DNA of 46,818 nt from Rhodocyclales bacterium (lineage in GTDB: Bacteria > Pseudomonadota > Gammaproteobacteria > Burkholderiales > Rhodocyclaceae). The notes beneath the pieces were generated by a model that was given only the letters and a program-made list of their open reading frames with translations, made no database searches and was not told the DNA's origin. The translations under genes and the position numbers were made by a program. The stretch is from contig JACRIX010000067.1 of assembly GCA_016215645.1 (NCBI GenBank), positions 1-46,818 of the forward strand, in the 5' to 3' direction. The first letter of the stretch is position 1. Each line of letters opens with the position of its first letter. Positions 17,948 to 25,763 of this stretch are shown in pieces.

Positions 17948-19074
17948 TGTGCGAGCAACTCCTCGCAGGCAGCGAGCACCTGCGCCACGGGCAGCGTGAC
18001 CAGGCAGTCGCTGACCTTGCTGTCCTCGCAGCCGGCGCGGCCGCAGGGGCGACAGGGGTGCGTCAGCGAAGCGACGACGCGATGCCGCGTACCGCCGTCG
18101 TTGTCCCACGGCGCCCATTCGCGATCGCCCGAAGGACCGAAGATGCCGATGGTCGGCGTGCCCATGGCGGCGGCGATATGCATGGGTGCGGAATCGACGC
18201 CGACGAAGAGGCGCGCACGCGCGGTCAAAGCGGCAAGTTCCTTCAGAGAAAGCCGCCCGGAAAAGTCCAGGGTTATGCAGCGCGGTATCCCCTGGGACGG
18301 CGCTGATGGTACGGCGCTGGCTTTGCGCGATGCATGGACGGCGGCGATCAGCGCCTTTTCATTGGCATCCGGTGCGGAGGTCAGAACGATGGGCAAACCC
18401 TTTGCCGTCAGCGCATCGCACAGTGCCGCCACCCGCTCTGCCGGCCAGCACTTGAAGGCCCAGCGCGAAGCCGGATGGATATGGACAAAGCCGCCCGGCG
18501 ACAGATCGTGTTCCGCCAGCAGGGCATCGACCTTGGCTTCGGCAGCGGCCCCCGGCACCAGCATCACGCGCATGTCCTCCGGCGCGGGTTGCAGGCCCAG
18601 GGCGCGCAGGCTGTCGAGATTGGTGTCGACGGTATGGCGGTCCGGGTGCGACTGTGCCGGGTACAGGTGAGTAAAGCTTTTCGCCCAGAAACCGGGGCGA
18701 AATTTCGGCGCCACCGACCAGCGCGGGCGCAGCAGGCGCACCAGCCAGGCGCCGCGGGTGTGCACCGAAAGATGCACGATGAGGTCGTAGTGCCTCGCCC
18801 GCAGCGCCGACATCAAGCGCAGCTCGGCCGCGCTTTGGCGCCCGAGACCCTGGCGTTTCCAGTTGCGGTCGATCAGGTGCAGCCGGGACAGCGCCGGGTG
18901 GCCCTCCAGCATCGGCGCGGTGTCGGCATACACCAGGGCGTCGATCTCGCACTGCGGCGCGTGGCGCTGGAGCGTCGAGATCACCGGCGCCGCCAGCAGC
19001 ACGTCGCCGTGGTGGCGCAGCTTGATTACCAGCGCGCGGTGCAGGCCGGCAGCGGAAAAGGTGGGCTTGGGCAT
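17944..19074 (-). CDS. waaQ: Lipopolysaccharide heptosyltransferase III-like (GT9)
   Basis: A 376-residue GT9 protein most like WaaQ/RfaQ, which adds heptose III to the LPS inner core. The N-terminus ALVIKLRHHGDVLLAAPVISTLQ carries the K-x-R-x-x-G-D-x-x-x-x-x-P family motif. The C-terminal motif FVGVDSAPMHIAAAMGTP carries D-S-x-x-x-H, and the Cys-rich tail (CRPCGRAGCEDSKVSDCL) is typical of WaaQ/WaaC relatives. I chose ATG at 19074 over a start 17 codons upstream because it sits closer to the conserved core. It is followed directly by the WaaG-like gene with a four-base overlap. The pair runs divergently from zapB. Confidence 0.87.
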   Translation of the reverse strand: MPKPTFSAAGLHRALVIKLRHHGDVLLAAPVISTLQRHAPQCEIDALVYADTAPMLEGHPALSRLHLIDRNWKRQGLGRQSAAELRLMSALRARHYDLIVHLSVHTRGAWLVRLLRPRWSVAPKFRPGFWAKSFTHLYPAQSHPDRHTVDTNLDSLRALGLQPAPEDMRVMLVPGAAAEAKVDALLAEHDLSPGGFVHIHPASRWAFKCWPAERVAALCDALTAKGLPIVLTSAPDANEKALIAAVHASRKASAVPSAPSQGIPRCITLDFSGRLSLKELAALTARARLFVGVDSAPMHIAAAMGTPTIGIFGPSGDREWAPWDNDGGTRHRVVASLTHPCRPCGRAGCEDSKVSDCLVTLPVAQVLAACEELLAQ

Positions 19075-19178
19075 GGCGACATTCTGCCAGAGCGCGGCTG
19101 GGCGGGATTCAGCCATCACATGCAATTTGCTTTGTTGTTGCTTGACCTGATTGAACTTTTCCCGGAAACTTGCTGCCC

Positions 19179-19373
19179 ATGAGCATTTCCCTCGATCAGT
19201 TCGAACGCAAGGTCGACCAGATGGTCGCCGTCTGCGCCAGCCTGCGCAGCGAAAATCAGGACCTGCGCGCCCACGTCGCCAGCCTGGAGGCCGAGAGGGC
19301 CGCGCTGGCGAAGAAGATCGATACGACCCGCGAACGCCTGGAAGGCCTCATGGAAAAGCTGCCCGAAGAATGA
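19179..19373 (+). CDS. zapB: Small ZapB-like coiled-coil protein
   Basis: A 64-residue protein that is almost entirely heptad-patterned coiled coil (LDQFERKVDQMV..., LRSENQDLRAHVASLEAERAALAKKID). It matches the small ZapB-like/TIGR02449 proteins encoded directly upstream of zapA in many beta- and gammaproteobacteria. By position and form it is likely a cell-division accessory factor, though orthology to E. coli ZapB is not proven. The ATG at 19179 is preferred to an in-frame TTG three codons upstream. ATGA overlaps the zapA start. The 104-base gap to the divergent WaaQ-like gene must hold its promoter; TTGACC (about 19143) is a possible -35 but I see no convincing -10. Confidence 0.8.
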   Translation: MSISLDQFERKVDQMVAVCASLRSENQDLRAHVASLEAERAALAKKIDTTRERLEGLMEKLPEE

Positions 19374-19684
19374 GCAATACGCTGGAAGTGAAGCTGCTGG
19401 GCAAGGACTATCGGGTTGCCTGCAAGCCGGACGAGCGCGAAGGCCTGCTCGCCGCCGTGGCCTTGCTCGACGGAAAACTCAAGGAAGCCGGCGACAAGAC
19501 CAAGGGCAACGGCGAGCGCGTGGCGGTGATGGTGGCCCTGAATCTGGCGCACGAATTACTGGTTGCAAAAGATACTCCGCAAGCACACGCCGCGGCACTT
19601 GAACAGGAAGCGATTCAGCGTAGAATAAATTCCATCGAAGCCAAGCTTGACGAATCGCTGGCACTGCACCAACAGCTGTTCTGA
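19370..19684 (+). CDS. zapA: Cell division protein ZapA
   Basis: A 104-residue ZapA, which bundles FtsZ protofilaments at midcell. The N-terminal globular part has LEVKLLGKDYRVACKPDEREGLLAAVALLDGKL, the standard ZapA signature, followed by the long helix (NGERVAVMVALNLAHELL...) and a C-terminal coiled coil. The ATG at 19370 overlaps the zapB-like stop. 6S RNA begins immediately after it, the conserved zapA-ssrS arrangement of proteobacteria, so the RNA is likely processed from or co-expressed with this transcript. Confidence 0.93.
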   Translation: MSNTLEVKLLGKDYRVACKPDEREGLLAAVALLDGKLKEAGDKTKGNGERVAVMVALNLAHELLVAKDTPQAHAAALEQEAIQRRINSIEAKLDESLALHQQLF

Positions 19685-19699
19685 GCCGGGTTTCCCAGG

Positions 19700-19880
19700 G
19701 TTTCCCCTGCGGTGTTCGCCAAGGCCATAGATTCCTTGAACCAATATCCATTGGCACCGGCCGCAGCCCAAAGACGCCGCTGTTGTGATCGCTCCCAGCG
19801 AGCGAACCTGAAGCGGCAGGAAAGTGGCCTCTCTGAACCCAGGTTCAGGATGCCGGCCAAACGGCACACGCGGGGGAATC
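19700..19880 (+). ncRNA. ssrS: 6S RNA
   Basis: 6S RNA binds the sigma-70 holoenzyme as an open-promoter mimic and lowers housekeeping transcription in stationary phase. The 5' end TTCCCCTGCGGTGTTCGCC pairs with the 3' segment ending in CACACGCGGGGGAA (about 19866-19878) to form the closing stem. Near the 3' side, GGTTCAGGATGCCGGCC and AAACGGCACACGCGG follow the family's usual form. The length (about 180 nt) and position directly after zapA are characteristic. The ends are approximate, set by the closing stem. Confidence 0.88.
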
Positions 19881-19886
19881 GAATCG

Positions 19887-19918
19887 CAGGGCGCGGATAT
19901 CGCGCCCTGTTCTTTTTT
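19887..19918 (+). terminator. Rho-independent terminator after 6S RNA
   Basis: A perfect 9-base-pair stem, CAGGGCGCG (19887-19895) and CGCGCCCTG (19901-19909) with loop GATAT, is followed by the T-rich tract TTCTTTTTT (19910-19918). It ends the zapB-zapA-6S RNA unit about seven bases past the mature 3' end of the RNA. It is the clearest intrinsic terminator in the window. Confidence 0.9.
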
Positions 19919-19971
19919 GTGTCCCCGCTGAACGTGGGTACGGTATCCCACGGCGGGATCGGACCGGCGAA

Positions 19972-20441
<470 letters not shown>

Positions 20442-20445
<4 letters not shown>

Positions 20446-21242
20446 CGCTTTGGTGGCTGGCCTATCCCCTGCTCGGCGTCTTCGCCGGCTTCGTCGCGGG
20501 CCTGTTCGGCGTCGGCGGCGGGCTGACCATCGTGCCGCTGCTGTTCATGCTGTTCGCGGCGCAGAACTTCCCCGTCGAACACGCCATGCACCTGGCATTG
20601 GGCAGTTCGATGGCGACCATTGTCCTGACCTCGATTGCCAGCACGCGCGCCCACCACGCCCACGGCGCGGTGCGCTGGGACATCGTCAGGAGCTTTGCTC
20701 CGGGGCTGGTGCTCGGCACGCTCGGCGGGTCCTTCATCGCCGCCTGGATCCCGACCCGGCCGCTGGCGATGGTGTTCACCGCCATCGTCTATTACGCCGC
20801 GATCCAGATGATGCTCGACTTCAAGCCCAAGCCGCACCGCCAGATTCCCGGCACGGCGGGCATGGTCGTCGCCGGCGGCACCATTGGCGTGGTCTCCAGC
20901 CTGGTCGCCGCCGGCGGCGGTTTCCTCTCCATCCCCTTCATGGTGTTCTGCAACGTCGCCATCCATAACGCGGTGGGTACCTCGGCGGCGCTGGGCTTTC
21001 CGATCGCCGTGGCCGGCACCATCGGTTACATCGCCAGCGGCCTGAAGGCCAGCGGACTACCGGCGTATTCACTGGGTTACATCTACCTGCCGGCCTTCAT
21101 CGGTGTGGTCGCCGTCAGCTTCCTGATGGCGCCGGTGGGTGCGCGGCTGGCGCACCGGCTGCCGGTGAAGCAACTCAAGCGCGGTTTCGGCGTCTTCCTC
21201 GCGCTACTGGCGACGAAGATGCTGCATGGCTTGCTGAGTTAA
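20442..21242 (+). CDS. TauE/SafE (TSUP) family permease
   Basis: A 266-residue polytopic inner-membrane protein with about eight hydrophobic segments. The two halves carry the internal-duplication motif: GLFGVGGGLTIVPLLF (about residues 19-34) and SSLVAAGGGFLSIPFMVF (about 149-166). Members export or import sulfite, sulfonates or other organosulfur anions; the substrate here is unknown. ATG at 20442 overlaps the EVE stop, so the two are cotranscribed. It converges on the GST operon with a four-base overlap at 21239-21242. Confidence 0.92.
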
Positions 21243-21937
21243 GGCTTCACCGTACTGGCGTCCTGGCCGAACAGTATCTTTTTCTCGGCCTCGGTGATCA
21301 CCGGCGCGGGATTGATCTTTTCCACCAGGGCGTAGGCGCGCTGCGTCGCCGGCCGCTCGCGGATGGCGCCGAACCAGCGCTTGAGATGCGGGAAATCGTC
21401 GAGGTTCTGCCCCTGCCGGCTGTGCGGCACGATCCACGGATAAATCGCCATGTCGGCGATCGAGTAATCGCCGGCGACGAACGCGCGGTCGGCCAGGCGC
21501 TTGTTGAGCACGGCGTAGAGACGCGCGGTCTCCCTGGTATAGCGCTCGATGGCGTAGGAAATCTTCTCCGGCGCGTACTGGGTGAAGTGGTGGTTCTGCC
21601 CGGCCATCGGCCCCAGCCCGCCCATCTGCCAGAACAGCCACTGCACGGTCTCGGTGCGCCCGCGCAGGTCCGGCGCAATGAACTGCCCGGTCTTGTCGGC
21701 GAGGTAGAGCAGGATCGCGCCGGATTCGAACAGGCTGATCGGCGCGCCGCCGTCGGCCGGCGCCTGGTCGACGATGGCCGGGATGCGGTTGTTCGGCGCG
21801 ATCCTGAGGAAGTCGGCGGTGAACTGTTCGCCCTTGCCGATGTTGATCGGCAGCAGGCGGTAGGGCGTGCCGGCTTCTTCGAGGAACATCGTGATCTTGT
21901 GGCCGTTGGGGGTGGTCCAGTAGTAAAGGTCGATCAT
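21239..21937 (-). CDS. yfcG: YfcG-like glutathione S-transferase/disulfide oxidoreductase
   Basis: A 232-residue GST of the Nu class. The thioredoxin-like N-domain begins MIDLYYWTTPNGHKITMFLEE, with the T-x-N-G segment used by YfcG/YghU to bind glutathione in place of a catalytic Ser/Tyr/Cys. RIPAIVD (with the cis-Pro) and LFESGAILLYLAD follow. The helical C-domain has the N-capping SIADMAIYPW. These proteins reduce disulfides with glutathione. I chose ATG at 21937, which overlaps the SGNH hydrolase stop (ATGA), over a start 17 codons upstream. It is the third gene of a minus-strand operon. Confidence 0.9.
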   Translation of the reverse strand: MIDLYYWTTPNGHKITMFLEEAGTPYRLLPINIGKGEQFTADFLRIAPNNRIPAIVDQAPADGGAPISLFESGAILLYLADKTGQFIAPDLRGRTETVQWLFWQMGGLGPMAGQNHHFTQYAPEKISYAIERYTRETARLYAVLNKRLADRAFVAGDYSIADMAIYPWIVPHSRQGQNLDDFPHLKRWFGAIRERPATQRAYALVEKINPAPVITEAEKKILFGQDASTVKP

Positions 21938-22656
21938 GGCGTGGGCTCCTTTTGGTGTTGTATCCGCTTTGCCGCCTCGCGCGCCCACAGCGTGTAGATC
22001 GGCGGTCCGGGGTGGAAGCCATCGCAGGCCATGGCGGAAATATCCATCATCTCATGGCCCAGGGCGAGGAATTCGCAGCCCGGCCGGCTTGCCGCGACGT
22101 CCGCCAGCACACGGTTGAAGTCGCGCGCACGGTTGCCGATGTACCAGCGCAAGGGCTGCGGCAGGGCCGGGAAGCGATGCATCGGCGGCAGGCCGCTGAG
22201 AATGATCTGACGCGCGCCAAAACGTTCCTGCACCAGTTCGACCAGTTCCAGTTGCTGGCGGCGCCAGGTGTCCAGCGAGCGCCGCCCGGTGACGTCGTTC
22301 ACGCCCAGTGAGGTGATGACCACGTCGAAGCCGGCAGCCGGTTCTCGTGGCAGGCGACGCAGGATCTCGCGCGTGGTCGCGCCGGTGAATGCCAGCAGTT
22401 TCCAGTGCAGCCTGAAAGTCGGCGCCAGCAACACGGCGAGCTGGCCGGACAAGGCGGCATCCTGCGTGTCAGCACCCACTCCGGCGGCAGCCGAGTCGCC
22501 GAGGATCAGCAGGCGCAGCCGCGGCCCGCTGCCGAGCACGCCCTCGCGTTCCCCCGCCGGCTCCGGCAAGGTCGGCACGGTGCGCCGCACGCGCTTGCCC
22601 TGGGCCAGCAGCACCGGGCCCAGCGCCAGCGTGGCGAGTCCGTGGCGCAAGTTCAC
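21934..22656 (-). CDS. SGNH/GDSL hydrolase family protein
   Basis: A 240-residue esterase/lipase-like SGNH hydrolase. Block I is LLILGDSAAAGVG (about residues 49-61) with the nucleophilic Ser. Block III is SLGVNDVTG with the oxyanion Asn, and block V is CDGFHPGPPIY with the D-x-x-H catalytic pair. A short hydrophobic N-terminus (LRHGLATLALGPVLLAQG) could be a signal or anchor, suggesting an extracytoplasmic acyl-ester hydrolase. GTG at 22656 overlaps the DUF2721 stop (GTGA). The large open frame further upstream only shadows that gene. Confidence 0.88.
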   Translation of the reverse strand: MNLRHGLATLALGPVLLAQGKRVRRTVPTLPEPAGEREGVLGSGPRLRLLILGDSAAAGVGADTQDAALSGQLAVLLAPTFRLHWKLLAFTGATTREILRRLPREPAAGFDVVITSLGVNDVTGRRSLDTWRRQQLELVELVQERFGARQIILSGLPPMHRFPALPQPLRWYIGNRARDFNRVLADVAASRPGCEFLALGHEMMDISAMACDGFHPGPPIYTLWAREAAKRIQHQKEPTP

Positions 22657-23078
22657 GGCTGGTTGTGCGTGCCCGAGCGCACGGCAAGAAAAACCTCGCG
22701 CAGGAACAGCCCCAGCGCCGCGATCATGGCCAGCATGGCGGCGATGAAGAGGGCAGCCACCGAGCGCGCCAGGTCGACGCCGAGGAGCGCGCCGAGGAAG
22801 GCACCCGCCACCACCATGCACACCAGCAGGGCGGATAGCACGGCGCAGAAGATCGCGTAGTACACCAGCGCACTGCGCCGCATGAGCATGCGTATCTCGC
22901 CGTCGGCCGCAGCCGCGGCCAGACGCTCTGCGCGTTCCTGCACCACGCGGCGGCGGTCGACAATCCGCCCCAGACGCACATTGAGGGCGTTGATCATGGT
23001 GGCGATCGCCGTCAGCAGGAAGACCGGCGCCACGGCCAGCTGGATGACGCGAGTGATGTCGGTGAGGTGGGTTTCCAT
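22653..23078 (-). CDS. DUF2721 family membrane protein
   Basis: A 141-residue inner-membrane protein of the DUF2721 family, function unknown. An N-terminal hydrophobic helix (LAVAPVFLLTAIATMINAL, about 14-32) is followed by a basic amphipathic segment (RLGRIVDRRRVVQERAERL) that may form a short coiled coil. Two or three further membrane helices follow (YYAIFCAVLSALLVCMVVAGAF and AALFIAAMLAMIAALGLFL). It is first in the DUF2721-SGNH-GST operon. The 227-base gap upstream, shared with the divergent HxlR gene, must carry both promoters. Confidence 0.88.
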   Translation of the reverse strand: METHLTDITRVIQLAVAPVFLLTAIATMINALNVRLGRIVDRRRVVQERAERLAAAAADGEIRMLMRRSALVYYAIFCAVLSALLVCMVVAGAFLGALLGVDLARSVAALFIAAMLAMIAALGLFLREVFLAVRSGTHNQP

Positions 23079-23305
23079 GGGCAGGCTCGATGGCGGAATT
23101 GTGCATCAGACCAGATTTCGACCCCGGGCGAAAGCCCTGGGCCACCCCGCCCCTGCCGGCCGCGCGCGAACAGCCGCAGCGGCACCGCAACGGGTCAATT
23201 CGGCTGCCTCGTCACCTGGCCTATAGTTTCAATTGACCACTATTACAGTTGCTTTTTAAAACCATACGGGGCAGAATCGGTCCGTTGCCAGTTCAAGGGA
23301 CACCT
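23079..23305. promoter_or_regulatory. Divergent promoter region between DUF2721 and HxlR genes
   Basis: The stretch nearest the HxlR gene is AT-rich. It includes TTGACC (23233-23238) and, 17-18 bases on, TTAAAA/TAAAAC (23256-23262) as a candidate promoter reading right. A GNRA-like hairpin (GGGCGAAAGCCC core, about 23126-23137) lies nearer the DUF2721 side and lacks a T-tract. HxlR proteins often autoregulate from such divergent gaps, but I see no unambiguous operator. Confidence 0.4.
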
Positions 23306-23875
23306 GTGCCCCGCCTCAAAGCCAACACCTCGACTTGCTCCGTGGCCCGCGCGCTGGAACTGCTTGGCGACCGCTGGTCCTTCCTGCTGATCCGCGAAGT
23401 CATTTTCGGCACACGGCGCTTCGACGATTTCGCCGCCCATCTCGGCATCGCGCGCAACGTCCTCGCCGCCAAGCTCGCCGCGCTGGTCGACGCCGGCATC
23501 CTCGAACAGCGGCCGCTGCACCAGGACGCTCGCCGCCTCGGCTACCACTTGACGGAGATGGGCGACGGCCTGCTGCCGGCCATGGTGGCGCTGCTGCAAT
23601 GGGGCGACCGCTGGTTGCAGACGCCGGACACGGTGCCGCTGCGCATCGTCGAGCGGGCGACCGGCGCGGAACTGCCACCGGTGCAATTGCTCGATCACGC
23701 AGGCCAGCCGCTGACCCGGCGCGAACTCGACTGGGCTCCCGGCCCCGGCGCCGGCGATCCGGGCATCGCCCCACTGGTGGCCGCCTATGAAAAGCAGCGT
23801 CGGGTCGTCCCGCGCCCGATCCCGCCCGCCCCCACCGCAATCCCACGTCCCAACGCGAAAGGAAAACCGCGATGA
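23306..23875 (+). CDS. HxlR-family winged-helix transcriptional regulator
   Basis: A 189-residue regulator of the HxlR/MarR-like family. The core is diagnostic: Cys11 in STCSVARALELLGDRWSFLLIREV, then FGTRRFDDFAAHLGIARNVLAAKLAALVDAGILEQ (recognition helix and wing), then GYHLTEMGDGLLPAMVALLQWG. A C-terminal extension of about 80 residues ends in a Pro/Arg-rich tail, longer than most HxlR proteins. GTG at 23306 has AAGGGA about seven bases upstream and places the family start first. A TTG 19 codons upstream is less likely. It overlaps the thioesterase gene by four bases, so it may control it. Confidence 0.9.
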   Translation: MPRLKANTSTCSVARALELLGDRWSFLLIREVIFGTRRFDDFAAHLGIARNVLAAKLAALVDAGILEQRPLHQDARRLGYHLTEMGDGLLPAMVALLQWGDRWLQTPDTVPLRIVERATGAELPPVQLLDHAGQPLTRRELDWAPGPGAGDPGIAPLVAAYEKQRRVVPRPIPPAPTAIPRPNAKGKPR

Positions 23876-24390
23876 ATCTTTACCTGCGATTGATCTGGAC
23901 CTGGATTGCGGCCCGTTTCAAGCCGGCGATCCGCATGGGCGACACGATAGAAATGTCGCTGCGCGTCTGGCCCGGCGACCTCGACATCAACGGCCACATG
24001 AACAATGGCCGTTACATGACCATCACCGACCTTGCGGTGATCGAATACTTCAGCCGCGCCGGCTTCCTGCCGATCGCTGTGCGCCGCGGCTGGCGGCCGA
24101 TGCTGGGCGGCAGCATGATCTCCTTCCGGCGCGGGCTCAAACCCTTTCGCCGCTATACCCTGCGCTTTTCCATCCGCTGCTGGGACGAACGCTGGAACTA
24201 CTTCCTGTTCGAGTTCGAGCATGCCGGCAGAATCATGGCCAGCGGACTGGCCAAGGGCGCCGTGGTGGGCAGCGACGGCATCGTGCATAGCCATGAAACC
24301 TGTGGCGCGCTGGGCATCGATCCCGTATCGCCGCCTTTTCCCGCGCCGATCAGCGCCTGGATCGAAGCCGACCGCCTGATTCGCGCCTGA
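23872..24390 (+). CDS. Hotdog-fold acyl-CoA thioesterase-like protein (THEM/4HBT type)
   Basis: A 172-residue hotdog-fold protein of the 4HBT_2/THEM group. After an N-terminal hydrophobic, basic stretch (LYLRLIWTWIAARFKPAI), the fold is marked by RVWPGDLDINGHMNNGRYMTITD. There the Asp-x-(x)-x-H-x-N-N pattern corresponds to the catalytic site of 4HBT thioesterases. RRGLKPFRRYTLRFSIRCWDERWNYF follows. It probably hydrolyses acyl-CoAs, with an unknown chain. ATG at 23872 overlaps the HxlR stop. A DUF3995 gene follows 26 bases downstream. Confidence 0.82.
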   Translation: MNLYLRLIWTWIAARFKPAIRMGDTIEMSLRVWPGDLDINGHMNNGRYMTITDLAVIEYFSRAGFLPIAVRRGWRPMLGGSMISFRRGLKPFRRYTLRFSIRCWDERWNYFLFEFEHAGRIMASGLAKGAVVGSDGIVHSHETCGALGIDPVSPPFPAPISAWIEADRLIRA

Positions 24391-24416
24391 CGCGCGCCCC
24401 GCTGCAGAGCGACCAC

Positions 24417-24851
24417 ATGATCGCCATCCTGCTCGTCACCAGCTTCGCCCTGCTCTCGATCCTGCACTTCTATTGGGCCGCCGGCGGTCGCGGCGGACAT
24501 ATCGCCGTGCTGCCGACCTGGCCGGCCGAACCCGGCGCCACCGCTGCGCCGAAACCCGCCCTGAACCCGGGGACATGGGCGACGCTCGGCGTCGCCACCG
24601 GGCTCGCCGCGATTGCCCTCGCCGTCGCGCTGCGCGTCGGCCTGCTCGGCGAGCCCGTCGACCACTGGGTGCTGCGCTGGATCCTGATTGCGCTGGCCGC
24701 GCTGATGTTCGCCCGCGCCGTCGGCGACTTCCGCTTCGTCGGTTTCTTCAAATCCGTGCGCGGCACTGTCTTTGCCCGCGCCGACAACCTGGTCTACTCG
24801 CCGCTTTGTCTGGCCTTCGGGGCCGGCTTGGCCGAGGTCGCGGGCTTCTGA
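24417..24851 (+). CDS. DUF3995 family membrane protein
   Basis: A 144-residue four-helix membrane protein (approximate helices: 3-22, 53-75, 83-99 and 121-140) matching the DUF3995 family, function unknown. Family-like features are LLSILHFYWAAGGRGG at the N-terminus, the central HWVLRWILIALAALMFARAVGDFRFVGF, and the final DNLVYSPLCLAFGAGL. It follows the thioesterase gene closely and is probably in the same transcript. It converges on the PlsC gene with a three-base gap, leaving no room for a separate terminator. Confidence 0.82.
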   Translation: MIAILLVTSFALLSILHFYWAAGGRGGHIAVLPTWPAEPGATAAPKPALNPGTWATLGVATGLAAIALAVALRVGLLGEPVDHWVLRWILIALAALMFARAVGDFRFVGFFKSVRGTVFARADNLVYSPLCLAFGAGLAEVAGF

Positions 24852-24854
24852 CGC

Positions 24855-25757
24855 CTAGCGCCCTGCCTCGTCCAGCAGGCACTGAATCTGCACGTCCTTG
24901 TCGCGCCACAGCTGCTTGACCCAGTCGCCGAAGGCCTCGCGCGTCGCGGCATCGGCGGCATAGTCGCCCTGCATCAGGTGTTCCGGCACCGGCAGGCTTT
25001 GCACGCGGACGATGACGCGGCGCAAGCGGCCGCAAAGGAAATCGACAAAGCCCGGCGCGCCGTCCGGATACACGATGGTGACGTCGAGGATGGCGCGGAA
25101 CTTGTCGCCCATGGCATTGAGCGCCAGCGCGATGCCGCCGGCCTTGGGCTTCAGCAGGTGGCGATACGGTGACTGTTGCTTCGCGTGCTTGGCCGGCGTG
25201 AAGCGCGTGCCCTCAAGGAAGTTCATCACGCTGGTCGGGATCAGGGCGAACTTTTCGCAAGCCTTGCGCGTGGCTTCCTGATCCTTGCCGCGCATCTCGG
25301 GATGCCGCTTGAGGTAGTCCTCGCTGTGGCGGCGCATGAAGGGGAAGTCCAGCGCCCACCAGGCCAGGCCCATGATCGGCACCCACTTCAACTGGTCCTT
25401 GATGAAAAATTTCAACAGCGGAATGCGGCGGTTGAAGATGTGCTGCAGGACGAAGATGTCGGTCCAGGTCTGGTGGTTGCTATTGACCAGGTACCAGCCG
25501 CCCTTGTCGAGGCCGGCCACGCCTTGCACATCCCAGTCCATGCGCTGCGTCAGGATCATCCAGCCGCTGTTGCACGAGATCCAGGCTTCGGCAATGGCCA
25601 CCAGCACCGGGTCGATGGCCAGGCGCACGGACTGGAAAGGCAGGATCAGCCTGACGATGGCAAAGGCCAGCAGCAGTGGCACCCACAACAGGATATTGAG
25701 GAACAGCAGGAGGAAGGCAACAAGGCCGAGCAACGGCCCTGGCAGGAAGTTCAGCAT
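24855..25757 (-). CDS. PlsC-type lysophospholipid acyltransferase (YihG-like)
   Basis: A 300-residue membrane-bound acyltransferase of the 1-acylglycerol-3-phosphate acyltransferase family, most like the YihG group. An N-terminal hydrophobic hairpin (about residues 8-40) precedes the catalytic NHQTWTD motif (H95, D100). The acceptor-binding FLEGTR segment is near residue 191, and PKAGGIALALNAM follows. It would transfer an acyl chain to the sn-2 position of lysophosphatidate in the inner membrane. It lies six bases after the matB stop in the same orientation, so the two are likely one operon. Confidence 0.9.
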   Translation of the reverse strand: MLNFLPGPLLGLVAFLLLFLNILLWVPLLLAFAIVRLILPFQSVRLAIDPVLVAIAEAWISCNSGWMILTQRMDWDVQGVAGLDKGGWYLVNSNHQTWTDIFVLQHIFNRRIPLLKFFIKDQLKWVPIMGLAWWALDFPFMRRHSEDYLKRHPEMRGKDQEATRKACEKFALIPTSVMNFLEGTRFTPAKHAKQQSPYRHLLKPKAGGIALALNAMGDKFRAILDVTIVYPDGAPGFVDFLCGRLRRVIVRVQSLPVPEHLMQGDYAADAATREAFGDWVKQLWRDKDVQIQCLLDEAGR

Positions 25758-25763
25758 GAAGCC

